A stretch of 64,000 bases of DNA from Brasenia schreberi (GCA_036023115.1 JAYKKT010000073.1:17167501-17231500), one strand, 5' to 3'. Shown: positions 1-21,624, counted from the first letter of the stretch. Numbers and translations: made by a program. Notes: generated by a model not told the origin, from the sequence alone.

Positions 1-414
1 CAGGTAAAGAGTGCAAGTGTTCTTTTATTTTCTCATCCGACATTTGAGGCTCTTTTTAGGTTGGCTTCTTATGTTGTTTCTCTAGTAAAGTGGGTTTTGG
101 GGGTCATAAAAATAAGTGAGAAAAGAATGAGGATGCCCAAGTTCCTCTCTCTTCTTTTCCTGGCTAGAAGATTTAAATCCTCTACGATGGGAAGTAGAAG
201 ATCTTGACAGTACACTTTATTTAAATATATATGTTTTACCCACTATGTTAAACTCTGCATTTGTTTGTTTATTTGTGAAGAGTTTAATCAAGAGAATATG
301 ACTGTGTGTCTCTGTGCGCGCGCGCGTGATTCCCCATAAGAAAAGCAGGTCGATTTATGGAAGCGTTGCATCAGGACTCTTTTTACTTCACAAGCTCTGT
401 ATAAAGCTCGCTGG

Positions 415-618
415 TTGAAATTTATGGATAATATTGATGTTCTTTTGGCTCAAGCACTTGTCAACCTCGCTCTTGTTGCTGCATTGTGCCTCTTGGCCGA
501 GTCTGGGCCGCCGCTGGAACTGAGGAATTTTTCCGGTGCTAAAAGGAATATTGAGCAGTTGATTGGGAGATCAACTGTGTTATTTTATGGCACAGATGAG
601 CTCAACTTGGCGTCCTGA
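415..618 (+). other. Possible 3' coding exon of an unrecognised gene
   Basis: An open frame reads on from a possible splice acceptor near 349 (AAAAGCAG followed by GTCG) to a stop at 616-618. The peptide has a leucine/alanine-rich stretch (LLAQALVNLALVAALCLLAE) that could be a helix or membrane segment, then a polar tail. I do not recognise the family. Another frame from the same acceptor ends near 417, so the exon choice is uncertain. No upstream exon lies in the window; the first bases (CAG then GTAAAG) look like a splice donor, so a plus-strand gene could enter from the left. It may equally be a chance ORF. Confidence 0.25.
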
Positions 619-1440
619 ACTGTCAACCCACTACGACATGGTCCACATGCAATCTTTGCTTTTGATCGACCCACAGACATTCCCCTCGGTAGGAGAGTAA
701 AGAATTGTAGATCTTCACATGGCCTCTCTACTTTTTTGGCTGTTTCATCTTACCTGTGATGCTTTGCCATCATTCCTCCTATTCAATTGCATCAATGGGC
801 GAATTAAACAAATGCAAGAGTTGTAGGAAAATAATAAAACTTATAATGTCAACCATGGTTGAGAAGACATTACGAAATCCATACATATTTTTATGTGGTT
901 CCATTTTATATATGTCAATATGTTCGAATATATAATTAATTGTATGTTAGCTGTGAGAATTAGGGATTCTAAAATTCGATAAATCAAAGTTCGATTTTAG
1001 GGGAGGGTGAAAGTTGACTACTCTAAACCTTCTACGTGTTTACACGCGTGTGTTGATGAGTTTCTTTGGAAGGGACAGTAGAAGTTTATTTATAAGCGTT
1101 ATTTGTCGATGATGTCACTATTGAAGTCTTTGGAGAGAGAGAGAGAGAGAGAGACTGTTGCTTCGATTCAGTGTAAGAAAACCAACGGAAGGGACAAGGT
1201 GGCCGTTTCTTAACCAGTTCGGGTTGTGGTTTAGTATCAAAAGAATTGGTCCACTTAGTTATCTGGGTCAAACCTGCATGATATGATATATGAAGCTGCT
1301 ACAAAACCATGTCCAACCCAAGTTCTTATGAAGATATCAAACGATCTTAGCCTATAAATCTTTAGGCACATACACGTATATATAATGAATGTTTGAGTAG
1401 ATTTGAACAAGGATCGAGTTTGAGTATTTACCACTACCTC

Positions 1441-1505
1441 TCTATATCTACTACAACTAAAACTAGGCCTTTTCTTATACTAGATAGGGTCGGTTACATG
1501 GATTC
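1441..1505 (-). mobile_element. RTE LINE 3'-tail relic
   Basis: Reads ACAACTAAAACTAGGCC then TAGATAGGGTCGGTTACATGG, the reverse complement of the RTE 3' end seen intact at about 36,470-36,510. It is directly followed by a TA microsatellite. Confidence 0.6.
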
Positions 1506-1507
1506 TT

Positions 1508-1554
<47 letters not shown>

Positions 1555-1707
1555 ATTGGATCTTGCCCGATGTACCTAATCATGTCCACCTATTGGTTTT
1601 CATGGCATGAGTGTAATTTAAATTTTTTAAAGATTTCTTAAAAACTAAGAACAATGTCATTGCTCTCATGATCATCATGAGTGGGAAGCTCAGCTGTGAA
1701 AAAGCTC

Positions 1708-1710
<3 letters not shown>

Positions 1711-1801
<91 letters not shown>
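1711..1801. repeat. Compound (CT)n(TA)n microsatellite
   Basis: About 40 bp of CT repeats pass directly into about 50 bp of TA repeats. Confidence 0.95.
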
Positions 1802-1803
<2 letters not shown>

Positions 1804-1998
1804 AAAACCAACATATCACAAAGTAGTATTTTGTGACAAATCCTCCTTCAACCAAATCCCCATGCACCAGGTTACCAAGTGTGCGGATAAATCCACAAAT
1901 AAAACTGTCGGACATGAAGATATCGCAGAGAAGAACCCTTTGTATGAGAAGTCATCCTCCTGCATCCAGTGTCCCCTATATAGATTGAGAATCCCCTT

Positions 1999-2180
1999 CT
2001 AAGTGGATCCTCCCACAACCAACTTCCTATATGTAAACATATAGCCATCTATGACAGCAATAAGCAGCGAAATAACACCATGAAGCTTTGATGGTTTACC
2101 AACAATAAATTGTCCTTTGCGATCTTTAATCACAATCAGCAGTAGATCTACATTGAGCAGAGGTGAGAAGGCTGCCTCAC
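1999..2180 (-). other. Possible terminal exon, unrecognised gene
   Basis: On the minus strand a good acceptor (AATTTCCAAATTTCAG) is followed at 2180 by an open frame of about 60 codons ending in TAG at 1999-2001. The peptide is mixed hydrophobic/basic, with segments such as LLLIVIKDRKGQFIVG and HGVISLLIAVIDGYMFTYRK. Composition looks protein-like rather than random, but I do not recognise the family and found no convincing upstream exon on the minus strand. It could be a gene relic or a captured exon. Confidence 0.3.
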
Positions 2181-2835
2181 CTGAAATTTGGAAATTAATA
2201 AAATGTTATAGTTCTTGGTTCAAATCATGGGCAACAATATATATATATATTCTACCACCATGTTGATGGTACTAGATGGTGGGTGCATTATTGTCAAGGT
2301 CCCGATTTAGATCTTAAACTCTTAATATCTTCTAAAAACTGAAGGATCTCGATCTTAAGATTTCAATTTGTAAGATCCTTAGGATCTTGGTCTTTAGAAT
2401 CTTACCGATTCTAACCAACTTACCACCTAAAATAAAGAGCTTAATTAAGGTCCTAACTCTAAAAAAATATAGGCGTGATCTTCACTTGGCTTTACTATTC
2501 TCCTAACTCTAAAAGAACATGAAAAGTTTACAATATATCATACCCTACTATTCTTTTTCTTACCAAACAATGAAGCATTGAGAGCAATAGACAAAAGTGA
2601 TTTATAATAAACATTATTTTAATTTCAAAATTTTAAAAAGAAAGGATAGAAAATAGAATCTTGATATCCCGATTCAATCCCACAAACCTGATCCTAAGGC
2701 ATGGGATCTTCAGTAGGATCTTAGATCTTGACAACACTTTGTGGGAGTTGCTACAACACCTTTAGCCCCATGCCAGACTTGCTTAAGCACCTTCGCGATG
2801 CCTTGTTATTTGTATTAACTGAAAACATCCAGAGC

Positions 2836-2930
2836 GTTAGCTCACCTGGCAGGGCTCTCTGATTCCCGCAATGGAGGGGGCAAGTTCCATTCCCTCGGGA
2901 TGCATGTGCGTGTCATGCTTCAACCTTCAT
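2836..2930 (+). repeat. Possible tRNA-derived SINE head
   Basis: GTTAGCTCACCTGGCAGGG followed about 35 bp later by GCAAGTTCCATTCCC resembles pol III A and B boxes. The GCTCACCTG..AGG start recurs at about 18,450 and 23,049 and, inverted, at about 36,860. A GA microsatellite follows directly. Confidence 0.35.
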
Positions 2931-2933
2931 TTC

Positions 2934-2937
<4 letters not shown>

Positions 2938-3009
<72 letters not shown>
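2938..3009. repeat. (AG)n microsatellite, about 72 bp
   Basis: Uninterrupted AG/GA run; the Arg-Glu and Ser-Leu repeat ORFs here are artefacts of it. Confidence 0.97.
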
Positions 3010-3011
<2 letters not shown>

Positions 3012-4428
3012 CTGAATCTCTCAAATACATCTCTCCTGTTAACATGGTTATAGTGCAATATGTCCCAGTTGACTTCTTTAAAAAGATTATAGCGACCTTC
3101 ATGTTCAGTAGATTCGTTTCAGCACAAAATTTACGTGGTTTGGCCAGGAACAAGATTTTCACTGTGAAGAAGTACAGGTGTATAATACAATGATCCCTCG
3201 AACAATCTCTCTAAAACCCTAACCACTGTGCATATCCTTTTATTACTCTCTCCTCGAGATAACAGGAAAAGAAGTTTACTTTACTTAACAACAGAGACCT
3301 TCAGTTCCCGTATCCAATTTGGGTCGCACCAATGAACTTTTGGGATGAGATCAGATTTCGTGTCCATCTCAAATTCAAGCCGCATTAACACTTCAGCATA
3401 TTAACCATTCTCCTAAACAAGTTTTCATATGCAAAAGATTCCGATGATCACTTTAAGATACAAGGAGAACATTTGGTGCTCTTGATACAAACACAACCAC
3501 ACCATGACACCGGCATGAAATGAATAGTATTTGTTTTATTATCGTTTATGCATATCAAAGACTAGTAGAGATGAACTAGGACAACAGAAGCTTATATTTG
3601 AATACCAGTGTAAGGACAACTAAAGAAGCATTAGGCGACCCTCAACTAACCAGTAACAGTCATGGTTGTCCACAAAGTTAAAACTGTATGACATAAGAAG
3701 CCAACACCAAATCCATGTCCAACCCATGTTCTGATGATGATAGGCTAGATTTCAAGGTATATTTTAATATTATTTAGAAGGCAGGGCATCTTCTCATGCG
3801 CCGCAAACCCATTCTAACCTGTCCCATTGCCATCCCATATGCCTCTAACAACTTCCAATTCCACAAGTACCTGTAAGGAAGCCTAACCAAGAGATGTTAG
3901 TTCACCCACATCGGACCTCTTTTCTTTGTGTGAATAAAAAACTTGGAACCATTTGCATCCCAAAAATTAGATGGTCATCATCCCCATGATAGATTATTCA
4001 GAACTTAAAGCCTCAAAAGGTGGGTAGAGAAGGATCTAAGGAAAATGAATAGGGATCACATGCGTAAGTACACGGTTAAGTTAATCTACAAAATTTAGTA
4101 CATTGCCTTGCGATTTACAGACACCAAACAAAAGAGATGGCAACAAAAAGCAACTGTTATGATGATAGAATCAATGGGAGCATAGCCTCCATCAAACCAA
4201 AACGAAGACCAAGCCTTTTCCCACACTAAGTAGGCTCCGCTGCATGGATTCTTAATTGCCATCTTTTCTCTTTCCCCAATGAAAAAGGCATAGTGATTTA
4301 AGAGTAAAATACGTCAAGAAGCCAACTCACTTTCCTCCTCGAGATATGACTTCTGTGCAGGAATTTACGTTTGAAGGGGTTGAATTGAAGACATCTCTTG
4401 GAATCATCGTAAACGATTTACGGTTTGC

Positions 4429-13543
<9,115 letters not shown>

Positions 13544-13699
13544 CTTCGCCGTCGATTCGATCGATCCAACAGTTATCTGCCTTCTTACTTCTCGTCCTCC
13601 TTCCTTTGCTGAGAAAAGCCGGGGAAAGGACGACTTCGGTACAGAGAGGAGAAATCCGCGGGTGTCGAATTGATGACGGAGACGGGCAATGAAGGTGGC

Positions 13700-14399
13700 G
13701 ATTGGAATTTATGGACGGTAGACTAACTGAAATTACCAATATATCCCTACTTTTATTTGGGAGTTACGCGGGCGTTTTGGTGCTTGTTTTGTTTGTTGGT
13801 TTTGGTTTCACCGGTTTCAGTGAACCGGACTTGCAAGTGCCTTATGTGGATCAGGACCCGGATTCGAAGTTCAGTAATGGTACTGGACTTAGATCTAGGG
13901 CTGGGACGAGCCAAGCCACTAATGGTTCGGCTCGGTTAGGGCGTTCTCAGCCGTTTATTATCTGAGCTAGGTTCGGAATTGATCCGGTTCATCTCGGATT
14001 GCGTACAAAACCAAGCCCAAATTGAGTAACAGTGTCGGACTTGGATCTAGTGCTGCTAGACGAACCAAGCCACTCACGGTTCGGCTCATTTAGGGTGTGC
14101 TGTGCTTGTTCATGTTTCAGCCAGGTTATTAAGCTATTGGAATTGATGATAAGCACGCGTTTTTCATCTCATATTGGCTCGTCCAAAACCAAGCCTTACC
14201 TTCATTATCTGGGAGCGAGCACCATAGACTCTTATTTTAAGACATGCATTATCGTTGCTTCGTTAAAATCGCCTTTGAAGGTGGGAGCCATAAGAGAAGA
14301 ATTACACTTATGTATTTTTCTTTTCTTATAAAGCTTGAGAGCTCTGCTCGTTTACCCTATACTTTGATGCGAGCTTAAGTTGCATTACTGTTATCTTTC
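13700..14399. other. Intergenic stretch between ORM and Copia relic
   Basis: The first part would be the ORM upstream region. Farther on, two similar GGTTCGG-containing blocks (about 13,920-13,985 and 14,075-14,115) suggest a decayed repeat or LTR. No gene is supported, although short ORFs exist. Confidence 0.4.
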
Positions 14400-15130
14400 A
14401 TTACTGTTATATTTCATGGTATAAGAGCTTACATATCCATATAGGCGAGTTTTTTTTTAAATTGTGTTTGTTTGATGAAGTATTGGAAACTACACATGTT
14501 TGTTTGAAAAAGGCATTTAGTGTGTGATTATAAATTGTGTTGAAAAAGAAAAAGGGGACAACAAAAATGCCTATTTTTCTATTGTTTAAAAAAAAAACTT
14601 TTATTCAAAGTACCTAGAAAGGGGGATATAAGATGGTTGAAGAGAAAATTGACTCCTTTCAAATCACTAATGTTAAACTTGATGACAAAATTTTGTTTGA
14701 ACGGTGAAGATCGATTGAATCAAATATACTTGCTAGTTGAAGATGGGAATTGTTGACTGGTGAATGACAACCACCTAATGAAGATGATCTAGGTTATACA
14801 AAGTGGAGGAAGAAAGATGCCTTGGTTACTTCAATCCATGGTTCCATCTATTGGCAGAATATTTATTTATATAAGGTCTACTACAAAAATCTAAGAAGCA
14901 ATACCAGTTTTAGTGGCATATTTTCGAAAGACAAATGTCACTAAGAAATATGAGATATTTGAAAAAAATTGAAAATGCAAATAAAGAAAACAAAAGAGGA
15001 AGCGAAATCATGTACTCCTTGAGAGTCGAACTTTCCACCAACAACAACGGTACTAGAGTGCTCAATGTTAAGCTAGCATCTTATCATCATTTTAGACCAC
15101 CTCATTTCTCACACTTTCTCGTCTAACTTG
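14400..15130 (+). mobile_element. Degenerate Copia element, LTR end and gag relic
   Basis: CATGGTATAAGAGCTT at 14,415-14,430 resembles an LTR end plus Met-tRNA primer site (TGGTATCAGAGC). About 200 bp on (14,633-14,830), a broken frame resembles Copia gag: KIDSFQITNVKLDDKI, a LLTGE segment and a YTKWRKKDALVTS segment. Several stops interrupt it. The LTR start and the 3' part were not found. Confidence 0.5.
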
Positions 15131-15474
15131 ATCGACCTAGGGATGCTAATCTAGCTCTTCAGTCATTCTCTATACAAATGAACCGAGCTAACCACTAGGT
15201 GTACAACCTTTCCGTCAACATCTTCACACCAGGTTCAATGTGTATGTGTGCACGCGTGTGTGTGTGAGAGAGAGACTTTTTCTTAAATGATATGATTTAT
15301 TTACCTAATTTCCTTTATAAAAAACTTAAGAGAAGCATGACCCTACATTTTTAAAACTCAATTATTTTGTCATGAAATCGCATTAAATGATTCACTATAA
15401 TTGCCGGCAATGCATACATACCTAAAATTTCCCAATCATTTACTATATGGTACAAGCAAATTATCATACTAAAA

Positions 15475-15665
15475 CAATAACAACTAAGCCTTTTTCCCAT
15501 ATTAGATGGGATTGACTATATGGATTATTTGTTTCACAAAGTCCTATCATAATTTGTAAAATTCGTGATAAATAAATCCGACAAAGTTTTATGCTAATAC
15601 AATCTTCCTCTTTTATCCGAGCTTGAGACCGATCTTGCAAGGATGATCCCTTCCATAGGCTAAGT
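15475..15665 (-). mobile_element. Short RTE-derived non-autonomous element
   Basis: On the minus strand it joins an RTE-like 5' block (reverse complement of TTTATCCGAGCTTGAGACCG) directly to the RTE 3' tail ending AACTAAGCC..CAATAAC. A second copy with the same junction lies at 59,092-59,290. No coding capacity. Confidence 0.65.
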
Positions 15666-16249
15666 TAAATTATCATACTGAAAATACAACAAAAATTGTT
15701 TTCAATGGTTCTATTTTTTGAGGCACTAGATATGATTGGAAATTAAAAGTAATGAATGGTGTATCTACCCAACTCATGAAATAACCAAAAACACTCTCCT
15801 ATATCAATGGTGTGTCTACCCAACTCATGAAATAACTCAAGCCAGATGCACACACCGGGTATCAAAGTCATGACATCTAATTTGTGATTCAACACCCTAG
15901 CCGGGTGAACAATTGCTTTTTGTGCATTTCTAAACCTGTTAATTGGTTTTAGAATGCTTTCATACTGATGTGCTTATAAGTAAAGAAACACAAACTAAGA
16001 ATCTACTCGTGTTCACACGACCTTTCGTTTCTTTCACGTAAACCGCAACCCAGGAACCCGTGGTAGAGGCATGGCTGTTTCAGAACTCGATTGTCGACGT
16101 TATTTCCTAAAACATTCACAACTCGTGGCTTCGGATTATCAAGGTGAATGAACAATAGAATATATACTCGTGTATATGATGTGTACTTATGATATAATTT
16201 ATATATATATATATATATATGCATAATACATATATAAGAAGAACCTATA

Positions 16250-16400
16250 AGAAAGTACGAAAAACTAAATTTGGAAAATATTGAAAGAGTAGAGGATGAC
16301 CGTTTCAAAGAAACAATAAAAAATGATCTAGCTTATCATGAGTTAACTGCTAACATGACACATAGAGCTATGTTGAAACAAAGAATCTATGTAGCATAAA
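16250..16400 (+). mobile_element. RTE LINE 3' fragment
   Basis: Matches the last 150 bp of the RTE coding region (AAAAACTAAATTTGGAAAAT, AACTGCTAACATGACACA), broken by mutations and lacking the TTG tail. Confidence 0.7.
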
Positions 16401-16697
16401 TGCTATATATATATGTGTGTGTGTGTGTGTGTAATGAGGTTGTAGTCCGGTTGACTTAGATCCAACTGGGATCATGGACAGGTCTTCAAAATGGACCCAA
16501 AATAAAAAAACGAATCGGCTATAGGTCAACCTGTACCCAAAATGACCGAGCTGAGCCTGAACCGTCGACCCGATTTGCCACCCTAATCGAAATCACTAAT
16601 ACGATACGGGGGCAAAAGAGTAGTTTCAGATTACCCTAGGAGTCTCCCGCGGTCGCTTGAGCGAAAATAGGAACGCGCAAAAGGAGAGAACGGACCC

Positions 16698-16722
16698 TCC
16701 CGCCAAATATCATGGCGCGAAA
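16698..16722. promoter_or_regulatory. Paired E2F-like sites upstream of ATXR
   Basis: TCCCGCCAAA (16,698-16,707; reverse TTTGGCGGGA) and GGCGCGAAA (16,714-16,722; reverse TTTCGCGCC) both fit TTTSSCGC. They lie about 70-95 bp before the ATG. ATXR5/6 genes are reported to be S-phase expressed and E2F-controlled, so a functional role is a reasonable inference. Confidence 0.6.
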
Positions 16723-16790
16723 GAGTCGCCTTTTCCGAGTTTGCCCTTAATACAGAATCCCATAAAAGCAGCGGTTGTCACTATTCTTCC

Positions 16791-19700
16791 ATGGCAGCCA
16801 TGAGAAGCATGCGGAGGCGGAGAACGAGCGCGCCGAGGCCCCGCCGCTCCGGCGATTACGACGACGTCTGCTGCGAGAAATGCGGGTCCGGGGACTGCAC
16901 TGCTGAGCTCCTTCTATGCGACGGGTGCGACCGTGGGTTCCATCTGTTCTGCCTCAAGCCCATCCTGGCTCGAGTCCCCTCTGGGTCGTGGTTCTGCCCT
17001 TCTTGCACCTCTCCGAATCAAATTAGAGGTACATAATTGGCTTGGCCCTTTGATCCCCATTCACTCGAGTCTATCTACCTCATCCTTTCTCTATCATTTG
17101 TCTCATTGTTTGATGCGCTTATCTGTTTCGGGTGAGAGAGTTTCCTCTCATTCAGACCAAAATCATTGATTTCTTCCGCATTCGGCGGCCGTCTGGTGAC
17201 TCGTTGAAGCCGTCCGGAGGTGAAATTTCTACCAAGATATCTGCATTTTCCTTTTTGTTGGTGTGAGATTGGATTCAAGAGATGAGTTGGTCTTGGTTTT
17301 GGGATTGAAGGAAGGAAGAGAACAATTTGGGGAAATCTGCAAGGCTCGTTTTGCCTATATAATTATTTTAGTGAAACCGCTCGTTTCAAAACGTATGATT
17401 CAACAAGTTAAGTGGGGATGTCGCAAATGCATATGGATCGACCATGGGATGTCCTGATTTAACACCCATGAGTTCCTGATAATGAGTTGAAATCTGGGTT
17501 TTACGTCAGCAATTGATCGTGTCTAGCATCTTTTATCCTTGCGGAATGTTTTTGTCTACTAATCGATCCCAATGGCTTTTTTCCCCTCTTCGTCATTCCT
17601 GCATGAAATGTTCATCATAACTGAGAAATGGTTTGTGGATTGAGGTTTTGATGATTGGGAAACATCATGAAACGCATCTCAATCGACAACGAGATCTCCT
17701 GATAACTGGATGAAATCTGAATCTACAGCAGTGATTGAACATTTCTCGTACTTTAGCCTTCCGGAAGGAGTTTGTTATCCACTAATCGGTCTTAATGGAT
17801 TTCCTTCTATTTGCGCGTCCTGCATGAAATGGACATCTTTTTTGGAAAATGGTTAGTGGAATCGAGATTTTTGAAGACTCCATTGTATTGGGATCCTGAA
17901 ATTAGTGATGTTAAGAAACATGTGATGATTCTGTCGTGTGTTCTCCCACTCTTCAGCGCATTTCGTGAAAAATATGTGGCATTCATGGAGGGCTTTTGTG
18001 TTTTCTAACCTTGCAGAGATCCTGAAGCGGCGAAGGAAGAAGCCGCTTGCGCTGGTGGTGGCAAAGAAAAAGAGGCGTCTCCAGGCTTTCCAGCCGACAA
18101 AGGACACTGCAAGGAGGTTGAAGCAGATGGCCTCCCTTGCTACTGCATTGACCACAGTGGGTGCCAACTTCTGCAACGAGCTCACCTATTCATCCACCGG
18201 TGCGCCTCGCTCCGCCAATCGCGCCGTCCATGAGCGCGAGCTCATGCAGGTCAGTAGATTGCTAATCTTAGCCAATTCAGCTCGTTCGAGTTTGTGTCTT
18301 GACTGTTGGGTTTGTGATTTTGTATGAGTTATTGAACTCAAGAGTTTAGGTCAATCTATGTTGTCTAACTTTTTTGTTGTCTTAAAACCATTTTTTATTC
18401 TTCAACGTGCAAGGCTACATTTGTTATCCATTATAGTAAGCACGAAGAGCAACAGCTCACCTGACAAGGCGGTCGACTCGCAAGTTGTAGGTCATGCGTT
18501 TGCGTTTGATGCCGGGGGAGTGCCTCTGGCTTTGGCCTCCCCATTGTACCGAAAAGGAAAATAATTGATTGCCAAGACGTTGTGTCGTGTCATTAGACAT
18601 GAAGAAAAACGAGTATCATTGTCATATTAATAAGTTCCGATGGTCAAAACTGCTTGTTTCAGGTACTCCACAAGGATGACGCAGAAACCTTGAGGCACTG
18701 CAATGAGATGATTTCAAGAGGGGAGTGCCCTCCTCTCATGGTGTTATTTGATCCACATGAAGGGTAAATACTGAAAATATGACCTTCCTTCGTATGGCGT
18801 TTGTTAGAACTAGTTTGTCTTGCTGCTGCAGACATGTACCTGAGAATGCTTGATACTTGAAAACAGGTTCACTGTTGTTGCGGATCGATTCATAAAGGAC
18901 CTAACCATAATCACTGAATACGTAGGAGATGTCGATTACTTGAGAAACCGCGAACATGATGATGGTGATAGCATGATGACTCTTCTCTCCGCATCAGATC
19001 CTTGTAAAAGCCTAGTTATCTGCCCTGATAAGAGAGCAAACATTTCACGTTTCATCAATGGAATTAACAATCACACACCGTAATATTCTCTTCTTTCTAT
19101 TTTCTTTCTTCAGTCTCTCTGTGGAAAACAGGTCGATTGCAATTTACTGTTAATCATAGGCTTGGGCATGCATGTTTAAGATATAAACCAAGTTGTTTCG
19201 TCCTCTGAGAATTTCTTTTGATGGTTCCGTGCAACCTTGTATCATTTGGGTATTGATTGAGGTCCTCCATTAAGCTACGTAACAAATAATTTCTCTTTTC
19301 TAGAATCGCTGTCTTTGACTCGATCCTTCTTATGTTCATTCTCTACCATGGTACAGTACAAACGTTCTATTAAGTGTTTTTTTGGGTGATATTCCTTTCA
19401 AGTGTTAGTACCTGTCAAAGAGCTTCCACATACTGTTTAAGATATGTACTAGAACCACTGTCGAAGATATATACCAACAGTTTGCAACTTACATCTTAGT
19501 TTCTTCTATTTTAAGAAGTCACCAAAGTTAGGTCACAAACGATGAATTACTTTTTAATTCTGTCAAAAATTTTATTTTGTACAAAAAGATTAGCTGTAGC
19601 TGTACTCGGCCAACCCTCCGTCCTAACTTGGGAGTTGCATGAGTTGACCCAGACCACCTAATAAAGCAGGTTGCCAGTACACCGGCATCACTGACCCCAG

Positions 19701-20164
19701 AGTTGAATTCTGGTTGTGACGGTCATATTCATTTTTCACAGGTAGTTTCTCTTAATACTTTTAACAGTTCAGCCAAGTCTGAGTTAACTCAGTAACTCAC
19801 GACGAGAAGGCTGAATCATCCGACTTCCATTCTCAAATTCGCCAACTATGACTAAAACTTTGCTCCTTTTGAGTTGCGCATGAGACTGCATTTGACGGCA
19901 TCACCTTGTTCCAAGTATTCTCCATGGTTTCTTGAATTAATCTCAAAGAAGTGTCCTAGATGTTCCTTCTGTTTTTGCTAAGTTAAGTGTTTTATCTGAT
20001 CCAGTGGAGGGAAGAAGAAGCAGAACCTCAAGTGCGTGAGGTTTGATGTTGACGGCGAATGTCATGTTCTACTGATTGCGATTCGTGGCATAGCAAAAGG
20101 GGAGAGATTGTATTATGACTACAATGGATCTGAGCACGAGTACCCAACTCACCATTTTGTTTAA
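16791..20164 (+). CDS. ATXR6: H3K27 monomethyltransferase, ATXR5/ATXR6 type
   Basis: Six exons: 16791-17028, 17139-17219, 18017-18249, 18663-18763, 18867-19079, 20005-20164. Phases agree and yield 341 residues, near the about 350 of Arabidopsis ATXR6. The family places monomethyl marks on histone H3 lysine 27 at replicating heterochromatin. Exon 1 encodes a PHD finger (residues about 27-73; Cys4-His-Cys3, e.g. LLLCDGCDRGFHLFCLKPIL). Exon 2 encodes a PCNA-binding PIP box (QTKIIDFF). Exon 3 has a basic stretch and RRLKQMASLATALTTV. The SET domain covers exons 4-6, with TIITEYVGDVDYL, FINGINNHTP and the C-terminal RLYYDYNGSEHEYPTHHFV. The exon 2 acceptor is weak (GTGAGAG then AGTTT). A polyadenylation signal AATAAA lies at 20,204-20,209. 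ATXR5 is not excluded; a chloroplast-type N-terminal extension is absent, favouring ATXR6. Confidence 0.95.
18440..18560 (+). repeat. tRNA-like SINE fragment in ATXR intron 3
   Basis: GCTCACCTGACAAGGCGGTC then TAGGTCATGCGTTTG resembles diverged A and B boxes. It is shared with the duplicate at 23,040-23,150, so it predates the duplication. Confidence 0.35.
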
Positions 20165-20209
20165 TTATGTCATTCACTTCTTGTTGTCTGTTTTGTTTAT
20201 ATCAATAAA

Positions 20210-21624
20210 CACTAAAGCGAATGATAGAAATCTAACCTGTTAGCTATCTATTTTGTATGCCAACGGCATAACGTTGGAGAATGTAGACCTATGAGGATGT
20301 ATCTCCATTCTCTTGATCAATGAAACCTATTCTCTCAGCTTCCTGCCACTGTAGGTGCGAGAAATTAGATGGTCTCCACTTAAAAAGGTGTGGATGAAGG
20401 CTTCAAATTGCTCCATCGGAATCAGTTAAATGCAAATATGATGAGGGCTTGTGTATGGAAGCTGCTTTGTATGCAAACATACTTTTAACCATTAGATCAA
20501 ATTAAACAAGATTGATGTGCACACTCCTTTTACTATACATACGGTTTTTCCCAAAATACCTTTTTTTGACCCTTTATTTTTTTGTGATTCATTTTAACTA
20601 CTTATAACGAATTGAAAAATGAAGAATGGAATGAAAAAAGAGGGAAACGAAGAAAAAGGATAAAAAATTGATTCAAAGGGAAATTCATTGATTTTTGTTG
20701 TTGATTTGGCTTTGTTTTTTTGTTTTTTAGTTATTTTGATTAATTTTTTATTGATTTCTAGATCGAAATTTAAAATAAAAAAACTAGAGTGCGCGTTCAA
20801 CATGTCTCTTTCAACAGAAGAGATTTGGATTGGGTGCATCTCTTTTGTCAATATATCTTAATTTTTATTTTTAAATCTTCTATATGTTTCTTGATTATCT
20901 TTTTTTTGTTTTTTTGTTAATTGTTATGGTTTTTGTTTTCGTATTATTGAGTTACATTTCTTCTTCTTATTGATTTTATTTTTTAGTTTCAAATTTATTG
21001 TTTATTATTTTTCCTTTTTCTTTTTTATAAAAAATATGCATTGTGTTGTGAAAAAGACAACAATGCTAAGTGAAAGCTTTGTTGTGGGAGAAAAAATCTA
21101 GAAAGGAAAGAGAAATGTTAAGATGGAGTGTGAGAAAAAATAATATTTATATGAAAAGTAATTTTGGTATTTAATAAAAAAAGAGTATGTGGATAACAAA
21201 AATGGTGTGCAAATAGCAAGCCCTAATTTTGGTATTTAGTGGGAAAAAATATGTCATTACTTTTGGCCTTTTAGAACTTACCCATCCATCACTCTTGATG
21301 CACGAACAAGATTCCAAGAAACTTTAGCCATTAAAATCTCTCTCACACACACATAGGCACACAGGGAAAAGCCTTAGCCGTTAAAATCTCACTCACACAT
21401 ATATGTCGTTCTTTATCTTAACATGCCATGAAGCGTACACACGTCTTTGGCAGTTGGGAGCGGTAAACCCTTCTCGTCTGGGACCAAACTTGCGCCCATG
21501 AACGCTCATTTAGTCATTTCGAAGGAAAACCCGCATAGGGGGATTTTCGTTCACAAAGGAAAACCTGAAACAAGTAGTCTTGACCATCAGAATATCAGTA
21601 TCACGAAGATACTCATTTCCCTTC
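20210..21624. other. AT-rich spacer between ATXR and its duplicate
   Basis: No gene seen. The middle part (20,540-21,220) is strongly AT-rich with T and A runs. Confidence 0.55.

Larger units (their letters stand above)
619..1998. other. AT-rich intergenic stretch with microsatellites
   Basis: No gene seen. It holds a short GA run (about 1133-1153), an antisense RTE-tail relic at 1441-1505, a TA run at about 1508-1549, and an adjacent CT then TA run at about 1711-1801. ORFs here come from the dinucleotide repeats. Confidence 0.6.
2181..4428. other. Gene-free stretch downstream of ORM
   Basis: No gene supported. It contains a possible tRNA-like SINE head (about 2836-2930), a long GA microsatellite (2938-3009) and an antisense RTE-tail relic (about 4203-4256). 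The part nearest 4428 would hold the ORM 3' UTR. Confidence 0.5.
15131..16690. other. Gene-free stretch upstream of ATXR
   Basis: Contains the short RTE-derived element above, a TA run near 16,200, an RTE 3' fragment at about 16,250-16,400 and a TG run near 16,412. No gene seen. Confidence 0.5.

Noticed and set aside
301..330. Possible Z-DNA-forming TG/CG run as regulatory site
   Set aside because: Only about 20 bp of alternating purine-pyrimidine; too short and without context.
1580..1915. ORF on the minus strand with Tyr-Ile and Arg-Glu repeats
   Set aside because: Created by the CT/TA microsatellite; no codon-like sequence outside it. The same holds for ORFs at 2871-3193 and 4465-4797.
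13702..13965. Open frame with hydrophobic N-terminus
   Set aside because: Lies just upstream of ORM on the other strand in repeat-like sequence; no family motif and no splice or promoter context.
17853..18185. Minus-strand ORF over ATXR exon 3
   Set aside because: Shadow of the true plus-strand exon; the plus frame has conserved ATXR residues and matching phases.
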